Positions 7,576 through 14,600 of a DNA stretch of 18,247 nucleotides are shown here, piece after piece. The translations under genes were made by a program, and so were the position numbers. Source of the DNA: Acidobacteriota bacterium (lineage in GTDB: Bacteria > Acidobacteriota > Terriglobia > Terriglobales > Acidobacteriaceae). Within the stretch, counting starts at the first letter, position 1. Each line of letters starts with the position of its first letter. The notes beneath the pieces were generated by a model that ran no database searches, was not told where the DNA came from, and saw only the letters and a program-made list of their open reading frames with translations. Location of the stretch: assembly GCA_021798235.1 (NCBI GenBank), contig JAJZMO010000076.1:1-18247 (forward strand), written 5' to 3'.

Positions 7576-8319
7576 CTACTGGTCGAGGGAGAACTGCGCG
7601 CGGCGGTTCTGCTGCCAGCACGATTCCTTGTGCTCGGTGCAGAACGGCTTCTCCTTGCCGTAGCTGATGGTGCGCAGGCGGCTGCCGTCGATGCCAGCCT
7701 TGACCAGCGCATCCTTGGCTGCATCGGCGCGCTTCTGGCCCAGAGCCAAGTTGTACTCTTCGGAACCGCGCTCGTCGCAGTAGCCGGCCACGAGGACCTT
7801 CAGGTCCGCGTGCGACTGCAGGAAGGCAACGGAGTCCGTCAGGGTCTGCTGTCCATCGGAGCTGATCTTATAGCTGTCGAAGGCATAGAAGACCGGCTTG
7901 ACGTTCTGCTCAAACATGGCTTCCGTCATGGCTGGCGGTGGCGGCGGTGGTGGCGGCGGCGGCGGTGCGGTCACCGTAACCGTGGCTGTGGCGTCGGCGG
8001 AACCGCCATCGCCACGAGCGATCAGGTGATAGGTCGTCGTCGTCGTGGGGCTGACGCTCTGGGAGCCGCTGACGCTGGCATAGCCAACGCCATCAATGGT
8101 TACACTGGTGGCATTGGTCGTGCTCCAAGTCAGCGTGGCGCTTTGTCCGCTCTGAATGGAGGTTGGGCTGGCCGACAACGTGGCCGTGGGTGCAGCCGGT
8201 GGCGGCGGCGGTGGCGGCGGCGGTGGCGGGGCCACTTTCTTCTGGCATCCAGCTGCCAACAGCAAAGCTGCTGTCATCATGGACGTCATGAATACTGAGG
8301 TTTTACGACGGGCGTTCAT
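7576..8319 (-). CDS. pal: Peptidoglycan-associated lipoprotein Pal with an extra Ig-like domain
   Basis: Pal anchors the outer membrane to peptidoglycan and is the outer partner of the Tol machine. The 247-residue precursor has a lipobox LAAGC with Cys25 as the lipidation site. An 11-proline tract (31-41), a roughly 75-residue Ser/Thr-rich Ig-like domain (about 44-117, with SGSQSVSPTTTTTYHL) and a second 11-proline tract (119-129) follow. The C-terminal OmpA-like domain contains GYCDERGSEEYN (179-190) with the Asp and Arg used for meso-diaminopimelate binding, and NRRAQF near the end. Tyr and Cys replace the usual His-Ala/Thr before DERG. Cys227 and Cys234 could form a disulfide. E. coli Pal has a short tether and no Ig domain. 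The ATG has AAGGAGGA about 6 nt upstream. It follows tolB by 58 bp. Confidence 0.93.
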   Translation of the reverse strand: MNARRKTSVFMTSMMTAALLLAAGCQKKVAPPPPPPPPPPPAAPTATLSASPTSIQSGQSATLTWSTTNATSVTIDGVGYASVSGSQSVSPTTTTTYHLIARGDGGSADATATVTVTAPPPPPPPPPPPAMTEAMFEQNVKPVFYAFDSYKISSDGQQTLTDSVAFLQSHADLKVLVAGYCDERGSEEYNLALGQKRADAAKDALVKAGIDGSRLRTISYGKEKPFCTEHKESCWQQNRRAQFSLDQ

Positions 8320-8377
8320 GCAATTCCTCCTTCAGGTTGTACTTCTGTTTTGAAAATACGAGCAGCGTAGCGCGGCA

Positions 8378-9742
8378 TTACTTCCAACTCCAATTCGGCA
8401 TAGAGTTGCTACCGTCGGAGGTCAGGGCGTGCTGCCCCGTTCCGTCGGCCAGCATAGTCCATATCTGCCGCTGACCATGCTGTGAGTTCTGGAAGGCGAT
8501 GTGGCGGCCATCCGGAGACCATGTGGGAAAATCGTTGCGTCCAATGTCATGGGTCAACTGAATCCAGCGCTTGCTGGCAATGTCCATGACGTAAATATCC
8601 TGCCCGCCCGGCGCGCCGGGGCCATAGCTGCGATCCCAGGCGAAGGCGAGAAATTGTCCATTCGGCGACCAGGACGGAGACGTGGCATAGCCGCCGTCGG
8701 TCATGCGCTGCACATTGGTGCCGTCGCCATCCATGATGTAGAGCTGCGGCAGGCCGGTGCGCCCGCTGATCCAGGCAATTTGCGTGCCGGTGCGTGGATT
8801 CCAGACCGGGGAAACATCCGGGCCTTCGAAGGAAGTGATTTTATGCGCTCCGTAGCCGCTGGCGGCGCAGATCCAAATCTCCGGGTCGCCGGTGCGTGCC
8901 GAGGAAAAGGCCAGCGAGTTGCCGTCCGGAGACCAGGCTGGCGATAGATCGGAGCCAGTGCCGGGGAAGTGTACCAGCCGGTTGAGATCCATCGAGTACA
9001 TGCGGATGTCCCAGCCATTTTTGCCCAGCGCGGCGAAGGCCAGTCGGTGGCCGTCGGGCGAGATGCGGGGCGAGAGCGAAATGAGACCGAGGTGCGTGAT
9101 CTGCTTCTGGTTGGCACCGTCGTAGTCCATCTGCCAGATTTCGCGGTGTCCGCTGCGGTTGGAGACGTAGTAGATTTTGCTTTCCGCAATGCCGGGGATG
9201 CCGCCGCCCAAGCGGGTGATGATGGCATCGGCAAACTCATGCGCGATGTGGCGCGCTGCATCCGGGCTATCGGCCTCGTTGTATTGCTGGGCCAGCACTT
9301 GCGGGGATTGCTTGTTTTGCGTGTCGTAGAGCCAGCCGGTGACAGAGATGTGCCCGCCGGAGACGGCCAGTGTGCCAAAGGCCACCATGGCCGCGTTGGC
9401 CGGGGGCAGGCTCCATTGGGTGAGAACGATCTCTTGCGGCGAGGCCGGCGCAGCCGTGGGGGCCATGCTCTTGGAGACCAGGTCGAAGATGCCGGCATTC
9501 ATCAGGTCCGAAAACAGGGTGGCGTCAAAGACCTGCTTGTCGCCGGAGCCTTGCGAGGGATCAAAGCTGGAAAGATGAAAGTCAGCAGCGGCCAAACGAA
9601 TTTTTTGTGCGCCGAGGTTGGTGCCGGTATGCACCCAATCCTGAGCAGGGGCGCAGGCAGGAATTGCCAAGAGAAGAAGCGCGCTTAATGTATGCACGTA
9701 TCGAGATTGGAATCGCAACAGCGTCCGTTGCCAACCCGTCAT
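8378..9742 (-). CDS. tolB: Tol-Pal system protein TolB
   Basis: TolB is the periplasmic protein that shuttles between Pal and TolA. The 454-residue precursor has a signal peptide (about 1-34, ending PACAPAQ), an N-terminal alpha/beta domain, and a C-terminal beta-propeller from about residue 200. The propeller blades show as repeated S-x-x-W-S-P-D/N-G motifs: LSPRISPDGHRLAF, LSPAWSPDGNSLAF, TSPSWSPNGQFLAF, DFPTWSPDGRHIAF, plus a degenerate VSPVWNPRTGTQIAW blade and a final SMPNWSWK. The start is the ATG at 9742, with AAAGGAG 5 nt before it; an in-frame upstream ATG (9766) lacks such a site. It is separated from the TolA/TonB gene by 145 bp holding a likely internal promoter, so tolB-pal-cpoB may also be transcribed separately. 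Confidence 0.93.
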   Translation of the reverse strand: MTGWQRTLLRFQSRYVHTLSALLLLAIPACAPAQDWVHTGTNLGAQKIRLAAADFHLSSFDPSQGSGDKQVFDATLFSDLMNAGIFDLVSKSMAPTAAPASPQEIVLTQWSLPPANAAMVAFGTLAVSGGHISVTGWLYDTQNKQSPQVLAQQYNEADSPDAARHIAHEFADAIITRLGGGIPGIAESKIYYVSNRSGHREIWQMDYDGANQKQITHLGLISLSPRISPDGHRLAFAALGKNGWDIRMYSMDLNRLVHFPGTGSDLSPAWSPDGNSLAFSSARTGDPEIWICAASGYGAHKITSFEGPDVSPVWNPRTGTQIAWISGRTGLPQLYIMDGDGTNVQRMTDGGYATSPSWSPNGQFLAFAWDRSYGPGAPGGQDIYVMDIASKRWIQLTHDIGRNDFPTWSPDGRHIAFQNSQHGQRQIWTMLADGTGQHALTSDGSNSMPNWSWK

Positions 9743-9828
9743 AGCTTCTCCTTTCCCACAATCCAACTGCCAATCACTGACCGGATTCCGCCACTGCGCC
9801 GGTGCGCTGGACAGGAATCCACTAAGGA

Positions 9829-9856
9829 ATCATACCGGACAGAGAAAAAACTGCAA
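9829..9856 (-). promoter_or_regulatory. Candidate promoter for tolB-pal-cpoB
   Basis: On the minus strand TATGAT (5 of 6) is preceded at 16 bp by TTGCAG (3 of 6). It lies in the largest gap inside the cluster, about 85 bp before tolB. A perfect 10-bp palindrome CTTGCGCAAG (9865-9874) lies just upstream of the -35 and could be an operator. Confidence 0.45.
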
Positions 9857-9887
9857 ACAATACACTTGCGCAAGAGTTCACTGGGGG

Positions 9888-10682
9888 TCAACGACGGGTG
9901 GTTTCGTCGTAAGTAAAAGTATACGCGACGGATACAGAATTGCCAGCGTAGGCATCCGGCAGCGGGCCAAAGGAGTCCACGCGCTCGACGGCCTGAATGG
10001 CCGACAGGTCCAGCGAGGGCACACCGCTCGACTGTTGAATCCGCGCATCGCTGACCGAACCGTCGCGGTGTACGGTGAAGCTGACCACGACGGAGTGGCC
10101 CATGGAGGCCTGCGGATCGGCAAGCTGGCTGTACCAGTCTTGTGCGACCTTGCGCTTGATCACATCCACATACCAGCCAAAGCGTGCGCCAAAATCGCCA
10201 TTCTGTACAACCACGCTGTGCGTGCTGGCGGCTTGCGCGTTCATGGGAATGCTGGAGGGAGCCGACTCGCCGTAAAGATGATTTTGCTGCGTAGGCTGCG
10301 GATGCAGCGGTGGCTTTTGGCGTTGTGTCTGGGGGGCGGTTTTTACCTTTGGAAGTGGTGCGGCGATGGGAATCGCGTCGGGCGTGGGAGCAGCCACAGA
10401 TTTGGGTTGTGACAACAGCGGCGCGGGGCTGGGGTTTTGTGTGGCCAGCACATTGTCATTGGGATTTTGCACGGTGGGTAGCGGCAGGGAAGGCGCGCTG
10501 GAAACCAGCGAGGCCGTGATCGCATCGCCGCTGCTGACCTGACCCCAGGAACTGGTGTGTAGATTGGCGAAGAGTGCATACGCGGCCAGTCCGCCCCCAA
10601 TCGCCAGATGCAACAGCGCGGAGCTGAACCAGGAGCCTGCTACGGGTTCCTGCATTGCCGCGATTCTGCTGCGTGATGCCAT
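9888..10682 (-). CDS. TolA/TonB-type energy transducer with TonB C-terminal domain
   Basis: The 264-residue protein has one N-terminal membrane helix (about 19-42, SALLHLAIGGGLAAYALFA). A long Pro/Gln/Ser-rich periplasmic linker (about 55-160) follows. The C-terminal TonB/TolA-like domain holds WYVDVIKRKVAQDWY, VVVSFTVHRDGSVSDARI and SAIQAVERVDSFGPLP. Its place between tolR and tolB argues that it does the TolA job, carrying TolQR force to TolB/Pal, although the C-terminal domain and linker look more like TonB than the long helical TolA of E. coli. The start is the ATG at 10682, with CGGAG 7 nt upstream; the frame opens at a TTG 24 nt earlier that overlaps the ribosome-binding site and nearly reaches the tolR stop. 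It follows tolR by 26 bp. Confidence 0.88.
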   Translation of the reverse strand: MASRSRIAAMQEPVAGSWFSSALLHLAIGGGLAAYALFANLHTSSWGQVSSGDAITASLVSSAPSLPLPTVQNPNDNVLATQNPSPAPLLSQPKSVAAPTPDAIPIAAPLPKVKTAPQTQRQKPPLHPQPTQQNHLYGESAPSSIPMNAQAASTHSVVVQNGDFGARFGWYVDVIKRKVAQDWYSQLADPQASMGHSVVVSFTVHRDGSVSDARIQQSSGVPSLDLSAIQAVERVDSFGPLPDAYAGNSVSVAYTFTYDETTRR

Positions 10683-10708
10683 CTTTGATCTCCGCCGGGG
10701 CTGCAAGG

Positions 10709-11134
10709 TCAGTTAGTTGCTCCGCTGTGGATGGGCTGCGTGACGATGCTGACATTGGTGATGCCGGCCTGCTTGACGGCATCCATAACGGAAGCAAATG
10801 CGCCGAAGGGAACGTGCTCATCTGCGCGCAGGTAAATGACGGCGTGCGCCGGGTCTGCCGTGTGTTGCGCCAGCAGCGTGGGCAGATCATTCAGGTTCAC
10901 CGGCTTGTCGTCCAAGTAAACCTGCTGCTTGCTGTCAATGGTGACTGTGCGGCGCTGCTGCGTGATTTGCTTGACGGTGCGCGTCTTGGGCACGGAGACT
11001 TCAATGCCGGATTGCAGCACCGGCGCGGTGATCATAAAAATGACCAGCAGCACCAGCACCACATCCACCAGCGGCGTGATGTTGATGTCGGCCAGTGCCG
11101 ATTGCGTGCGCCCGTTGCTAGCGGTGAAGGCCAC
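10709..11134 (-). CDS. tolR: TolR/ExbD-type biopolymer transport protein
   Basis: This is the small subunit of the proton-driven TolQR motor. At 141 residues it has normal family length. A short cytoplasmic N-terminus is followed by a single membrane helix, ADINITPLVDVVLVLLVIF, whose Asp24 matches the conserved proton-carrying Asp. A periplasmic domain ends in the usual DAVKQAGITNVSIVT. The frame opens at an ATG at 11206, but I choose the GTG at 11134: GGGAGG lies 6 nt upstream, and the resulting start MAFTASNGRTQSALADI matches the usual ExbD beginning. The gene then overlaps the end of tolQ by 17 bp, which implies translational coupling. Confidence 0.92.
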   Translation of the reverse strand: MAFTASNGRTQSALADINITPLVDVVLVLLVIFMITAPVLQSGIEVSVPKTRTVKQITQQRRTVTIDSKQQVYLDDKPVNLNDLPTLLAQHTADPAHAVIYLRADEHVPFGAFASVMDAVKQAGITNVSIVTQPIHSGATN

Positions 11135-11948
11135 GCGGAACCTCCCGCTGCCGTGCATAGGCTTCGCCAGCGGCGCTGGTGGGCGCGGTGGCTTGGATTT
11201 CGTCAATGCTGGTCAGCAGCTCACGCGCAAAGCTGTCCATTTGCCCAGCGATTTCGCGCAGGCGGGTGTTGAACTGGTTGTAGCCAATAACAGCCGGAAT
11301 GGCGACGAACAAACCTGCCGCCGTGGTGATGAGCGCCTCGGAAATGCCGGGTGCCACGGCGCGCAGTGTAGCTTCGCCGGATGCGCCGAGTCCGTGGAAG
11401 GCATCCACAATACCCATGATGGTGCCGAAGAGGCCGACAAAGGGCGCCGTGGCTCCGATGGTCGCCAGCCAGCTCATGCGGCGTTCGAGCACGGTGAGTG
11501 CTTCGCTACTGGCGTTCTGGGCCGCGCGTTCCAGCGCATTCATGCTGCGAATCTGGCCAGTGGATTCCATCTGGCGGCGGTACTCTTCATAGACGCCGTC
11601 AAAGACAGGAACCAGCGGGCTGGGCTTGAACTGCTCACTGACGGTGGCAATCTCCTGCAGGCGAGAGGCTTTGCGAAAGGCGCGCAAAAAGCGCTGACTT
11701 TGCGCACGTACTTTGCCCAGGCGTGACCACTTGCCCAGTAGAATGCTCCAACTGTGCAAACTGGCCAGTAGCAGCAGGCCGAGTACGGCCAGCGCCACCG
11801 GGCCGCTGTTGCGCAACATATCTAGCAGCGCGCTGTTGCTGCCCAGGCTGCCTAAGTTGAGCGGGTTGGATGTCGGCGCGGCGGCCTGCTGAGGAACATT
11901 CTGCAATTGCAGCAGGAACAAAGCGAGTTGTGGAAGAGGGTTCACCAT
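11118..11948 (-). CDS. tolQ: TolQ/ExbB/MotA-type proton channel protein
   Basis: The 276-residue protein is the large subunit of the TolQR inner-membrane motor that energises the Tol-Pal system. It has three membrane helices, near residues 49-70, 165-185 and 205-228. The last two carry the family signature ATIGATAPFVGLFGTIMGIV and ISEALITTAAGLFVAIPAV. A cytoplasmic loop with RRQMESTGQIRSMNALERAA lies between helices 1 and 2. The start is the ATG at 11948. The frame is open further upstream, but that extension is Arg/His/Cys-rich, not membrane-protein-like, and would run into recN. No ribosome-binding site precedes the ATG, and a possible -10 lies 7 bp before it, so the mRNA may be leaderless. 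It is the first gene of the cluster. Confidence 0.93.
   Translation of the reverse strand: MVNPLPQLALFLLQLQNVPQQAAAPTSNPLNLGSLGSNSALLDMLRNSGPVALAVLGLLLLASLHSWSILLGKWSRLGKVRAQSQRFLRAFRKASRLQEIATVSEQFKPSPLVPVFDGVYEEYRRQMESTGQIRSMNALERAAQNASSEALTVLERRMSWLATIGATAPFVGLFGTIMGIVDAFHGLGASGEATLRAVAPGISEALITTAAGLFVAIPAVIGYNQFNTRLREIAGQMDSFARELLTSIDEIQATAPTSAAGEAYARQREVPRGLHR
11141..11146 (-). promoter_or_regulatory. Ribosome-binding site that fixes the GTG start of tolR
   Basis: On the minus strand GGGAGG lies inside the end of tolQ, 6 nt before GTG. Neither in-frame upstream ATG has a comparable site. Confidence 0.7.
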
Positions 11949-11955
11949 CAAATTT

Positions 11956-11984
11956 AGTGTACAGGCGCGCGGTACGGCTACCAA
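11956..11984 (-). promoter_or_regulatory. Candidate promoter for the tol-pal operon
   Basis: On the minus strand TTGGTA (4 of 6) and TACACT (4 of 6) are separated by exactly 17 bp. Transcription would start at or next to the tolQ ATG, consistent with the missing ribosome-binding site. Confidence 0.35.
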
Positions 11985-12110
11985 ACGGAATTTGTGCTCC
12001 ATCGGTAGCGCAGGCGAGAGGCAGACGCGATTCGTGGTATGCTGCGCACGTCTTCTTCTGGGACAAGAGCGACACTCAAGGTGTGGTGTGTGTGGGAGGG
12101 TTGGGAACCG

Positions 12111-13808
12111 ATGCTGCTCGAATTGCGCGCGGAAAATTACGTGGTTGTGGATCAGGCGCATGCCGTCTTTGGCCCGGGGCTGAACCTGCTGACCGGCGAG
12201 ACGGGCGCGGGCAAGTCGATCCTAATTGACGCGCTGGCGCTGCTGCTGGGCGAAAAGGCTTCTGCAGATGTGGTGCGCCACGGTGCGGACAAGGCTGTGC
12301 TGACGGCGGTCTTTGAAGCTACGCCCGGAGCGCTGGCCGTGTTGGAGTCCAACGGTATTGATGCAACAGAAGAGGGCCACGACGACGGCATCATTTTGCG
12401 GCGGGAGATTTTAGCCAACGGCAAGGGACGCGTCTTCATCAACAATCAGCCGGCGACGGTAGGCGCTTTGCGCGCGCTGGCACCGGAGTTGGCGTTGGTG
12501 CATGCGCAGAGTGACTCGCTGCGCGCTTTTGATGCCGCGCAGCAGCGCACGTTGCTCGACCGCAGCGCGGGTATTCAGACCGAGGCCGTGGCTGCGGCTT
12601 ATGTCGATTGGTCGCAGGTACGCGGCAGGCTGTACGCATTGGAGCATGAGGAGCAGGACCGGCTGCGCATGGCGGATCTGTGGAGTTTTCAGAAACGCGA
12701 AATTGACCAGGCGCAGCCTGTGCCGGGTGAGGATGCCACGCTGGAGGCCGAGAAGTTGCTGCTGGCCAACGCGGAGAAGATTTATACCGCGGCCATGAGC
12801 GCGCACGACGTGCTGTATGAGTCGGCCACCTCGGCGGAGACGGCTCTGCGTGCGGGGTTGAAGTACATCGAGGAGCTGGCTCGCTACGACGCGCGCTGGG
12901 AAGAGTGCGTGCAGCAGTTGGCCGCCGCGCGCGCCACGGTGAGTGATCTGGGCCAGCAGGCGCGCGACTTTGCCGAGCGCACCCAGGCTTCGCCGGAGCG
13001 GCTGGCGGAGATTGAAGATCGCCTGGCGCTGCTCGATCGGCTGAAGCGCAAATATGGTGCGTCGCTCGAGGCGATCCTTGCCTATGGCGAAGAGGTGAGC
13101 GGCAAGTTGGCCGAGATTGAAAACCGCGATCAGATTTTGAGTGAACTGCGCGCGCAACTGGCCCAGGCTGCCGAGCGGTATCGCGCTGCGGCACAGGCTC
13201 TAACGCAACAACGCACGGCGGCGGCCACGCAACTGGCCAAACGCGCGGAGTCTGAAATCAACGACCTGGCGATGAAGGCGCGCTTTGCCATTGCCGTGAC
13301 GCCGGATGCCGAGGAGTCGGCGTGGACGGCGCATGGATGGGATACGATCGAATGCCGCATTGCCACCAATGCAGGCGAGCCGTTGCAGTCGCTGGACCAG
13401 ATCGCATCGGGCGGAGAAATGTCGCGCGTGCTGCTGGCCTTGAAGGTGAGCGTGGAGGAGAGTGCAGCCAGCAAAGGCAAAAAGAAGACGCAGTTGCCGC
13501 GCACGCTCATCTTTGACGAGATCGACATTGGCATCGGGGGCCGCGCGGCAGAGGCCGTTGGACGCAAGCTAAAGACGTTGGCGCGCGCGCAGCAGGTGCT
13601 CTGCATCACGCACCTGCCACAGATTGCCGCCTTTGCGGATCAGCATTTTTTGATCGAGAAAAAAGAACGCTCCGGGCGCACGCACACCTCCATTCGGCAG
13701 TTGGACGATACCGAGCGCAGGCAAGAGGTGGCGCGCATGTTGAGCGGAGCCAAGTTGACGGAGACCTCACTGCAACACGCCGAACAACTACTTTCCTCCA
13801 GTCGGTAA
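12111..13808 (+). CDS. recN: DNA repair protein RecN
   Basis: RecN is an SMC-like ATPase of the cytoplasm that helps double-strand break repair by recombination. The 565-residue length is normal for the family. The Walker A motif GETGAGKS is at 29-36, after the family-typical ENYVVVDQAHAVFGPGLN. The middle is a coiled-coil region rich in Ala, Glu and Arg (about 150-390). The C-terminal half of the ATPase follows with the ABC signature ASGGEMSRVLLALKV, the Walker B region LIFDEIDIGIGG, and ITHLPQIAAFAD. The frame is open from 12039, but the ATG at 12111 starts the conserved N-terminus and has GGGAGGG about 10 nt upstream. It diverges from tolQ over 162 bp. I see no clear LexA box. Confidence 0.95.
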   Translation: MLLELRAENYVVVDQAHAVFGPGLNLLTGETGAGKSILIDALALLLGEKASADVVRHGADKAVLTAVFEATPGALAVLESNGIDATEEGHDDGIILRREILANGKGRVFINNQPATVGALRALAPELALVHAQSDSLRAFDAAQQRTLLDRSAGIQTEAVAAAYVDWSQVRGRLYALEHEEQDRLRMADLWSFQKREIDQAQPVPGEDATLEAEKLLLANAEKIYTAAMSAHDVLYESATSAETALRAGLKYIEELARYDARWEECVQQLAAARATVSDLGQQARDFAERTQASPERLAEIEDRLALLDRLKRKYGASLEAILAYGEEVSGKLAEIENRDQILSELRAQLAQAAERYRAAAQALTQQRTAAATQLAKRAESEINDLAMKARFAIAVTPDAEESAWTAHGWDTIECRIATNAGEPLQSLDQIASGGEMSRVLLALKVSVEESAASKGKKKTQLPRTLIFDEIDIGIGGRAAEAVGRKLKTLARAQQVLCITHLPQIAAFADQHFLIEKKERSGRTHTSIRQLDDTERRQEVARMLSGAKLTETSLQHAEQLLSSSR

Positions 13809-14137
13809 GCAGAGCGGGTGGAAGCAGCAATGGGCAGCAGCCTGCGCCCCGTTATGGTGTAAGCCAAGAAACCCCGCATCGAGTAAGCCCGGGCTAGAGA
13901 ATCGACTGCCCAATGCAGTCGCGGGCCGCCGTCCATTCCCAAGCTGCAAGCAACCGCAGCGCATCCAGCAATCCTTCCAGCGCAAGCATGCCTGCGCTGC
14001 TGCATTGAAGTCGCCAATTCGTTCGGCTTCCAGACGCCAGAGGCGCAGTGAGCCTGCTCCGTTGGCCCCCAAAGGCCCGTGACTGCGATCACGGTGTGTT
14101 GCGCTCCGAACATGACAATATGGCCAAGTAGGAAATT
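13809..14137. other. Intergenic region without a convincing gene
   Basis: This is the longest gap in the window. It holds a 7-bp hairpin CGACTGC-CCAAT-GCAGTCG (13903-13921) without a T run, and a 6-bp inverted repeat nearer the next gene. Open frames crossing it lack ribosome-binding sites and recognisable motifs. It must contain the promoter of the ArsR gene, but no clear -35/-10 pair is seen. No terminator with a T run follows recN. Confidence 0.5.
14077..14094. promoter_or_regulatory. Inverted repeat upstream of the ArsR gene, possible operator
   Basis: CCGTGA-N6-TCACGG lies 43 bp before the start codon of the regulator. ArsR-family proteins bind imperfect dyads near their own promoters, so autoregulation is possible. 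The sequence does not resemble a known ArsR operator that I can name. Confidence 0.25.
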
Positions 14138-14461
14138 ATGGGGACTCGTGGAAGTGCGCAAAGCTTCGTGGAACAGGCAAAGATGCTCAAAGCACTTGCC
14201 CATGAATCGCGCCTGATGATCCTGGATCGGCTGCGCCACGCGGAGTGCTCGGTTGGGGATATGCGGGATCGCATCGGCGGAGATTTATCCACTGTTTCGA
14301 AACATTTGGCGTTGCTGCGCGCTCACGGCATCGTTGCAGCCCGGCGCGAGGGCACCATCGTGTATTACCGATTGCTGACGCCCTGCATCTGCAATTTTTT
14401 TACGTGTGCGACGCAGGTTCTAAAAGAGAGAACGCGAGGATCGCGCCCGAAGAAGCGCTGA
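14138..14461 (+). CDS. ArsR-family winged-helix regulator with a cysteine cluster
   Basis: The 107-residue protein has the ArsR/SmtB fold. ALAHESRLMILDRL (helices 1-2) leads to SVGDMRDRIGG and the recognition helix STVSKHLALLRAHGIV, then the wing VAARREGTIVYYRL. ArsR proteins are usually repressors released from DNA by a bound metal, metalloid or other signal. Cys37 lies in ECSVGDM, aligning with the ELCVGDL metal-site helix of the family. Cys83, Cys85 and Cys90 form a CICNFFTC cluster after the wing. A thiol-bound metal or a redox signal is therefore plausible, but the ligand is unknown. The start ATG has TAGGA 5 nt upstream. Its position before the tolC-type, adaptor and ABC genes on the same strand suggests it controls this exporter. 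Confidence 0.88.
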   Translation: MGTRGSAQSFVEQAKMLKALAHESRLMILDRLRHAECSVGDMRDRIGGDLSTVSKHLALLRAHGIVAARREGTIVYYRLLTPCICNFFTCATQVLKERTRGSRPKKR

Positions 14462-14489
14462 GCAGAAGCGTTGAAAGGAGATTGTGCGC

Positions 14490-14591
14490 ATGGTGGGGAT
14501 GAAAATGCCTGCACGGGCTGTGTACGGCCAGCGGAAGGTTTACGGTCGCGTGTCGAGCGTCGAGGAGATCCAAGGCCATGCTTGCTGCTAG
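14490..14591 (+). CDS. Candidate 33-residue small protein or leader peptide
   Basis: An ATG with AAAGGAG 9 nt upstream opens a 33-codon frame between the ArsR and TolC genes. The product begins MVGMKMPARAVYG, is basic in its first half, and ends in GHACC. Its TAG stop overlaps the TAGGAAA ribosome-binding site of the TolC gene, leaving 9 nt to the next ATG, so the two could be translationally coupled. I do not recognise the peptide. The His-Ala-Cys-Cys ending is suggestive next to a Cys-rich ArsR regulator. It could still be chance: a 33-codon frame is short, and a TTG-started frame at 14471 overlaps it. Confidence 0.35.
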   Translation: MVGMKMPARAVYGQRKVYGRVSSVEEIQGHACC

Positions 14592-14600
14592 GAAAGCGCC

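Noticed and set aside
6468..7667. 399-codon plus-strand frame opposite cpoB and the end of pal
   Set aside because: It is antisense to two well-supported genes, spans their boundary and shows no family motif.
7930..8235. GGC/GGT repeat tracts as a CRISPR or microsatellite locus
   Set aside because: They are the in-frame codons of the two proline tracts in pal, on the opposite strand.
13894..13989. 31-codon minus-strand frame starting MLALEGLLDALRLLAAWEW
   Set aside because: It looks protein-like by eye, but has no good ribosome-binding site or promoter and is short enough to be chance.
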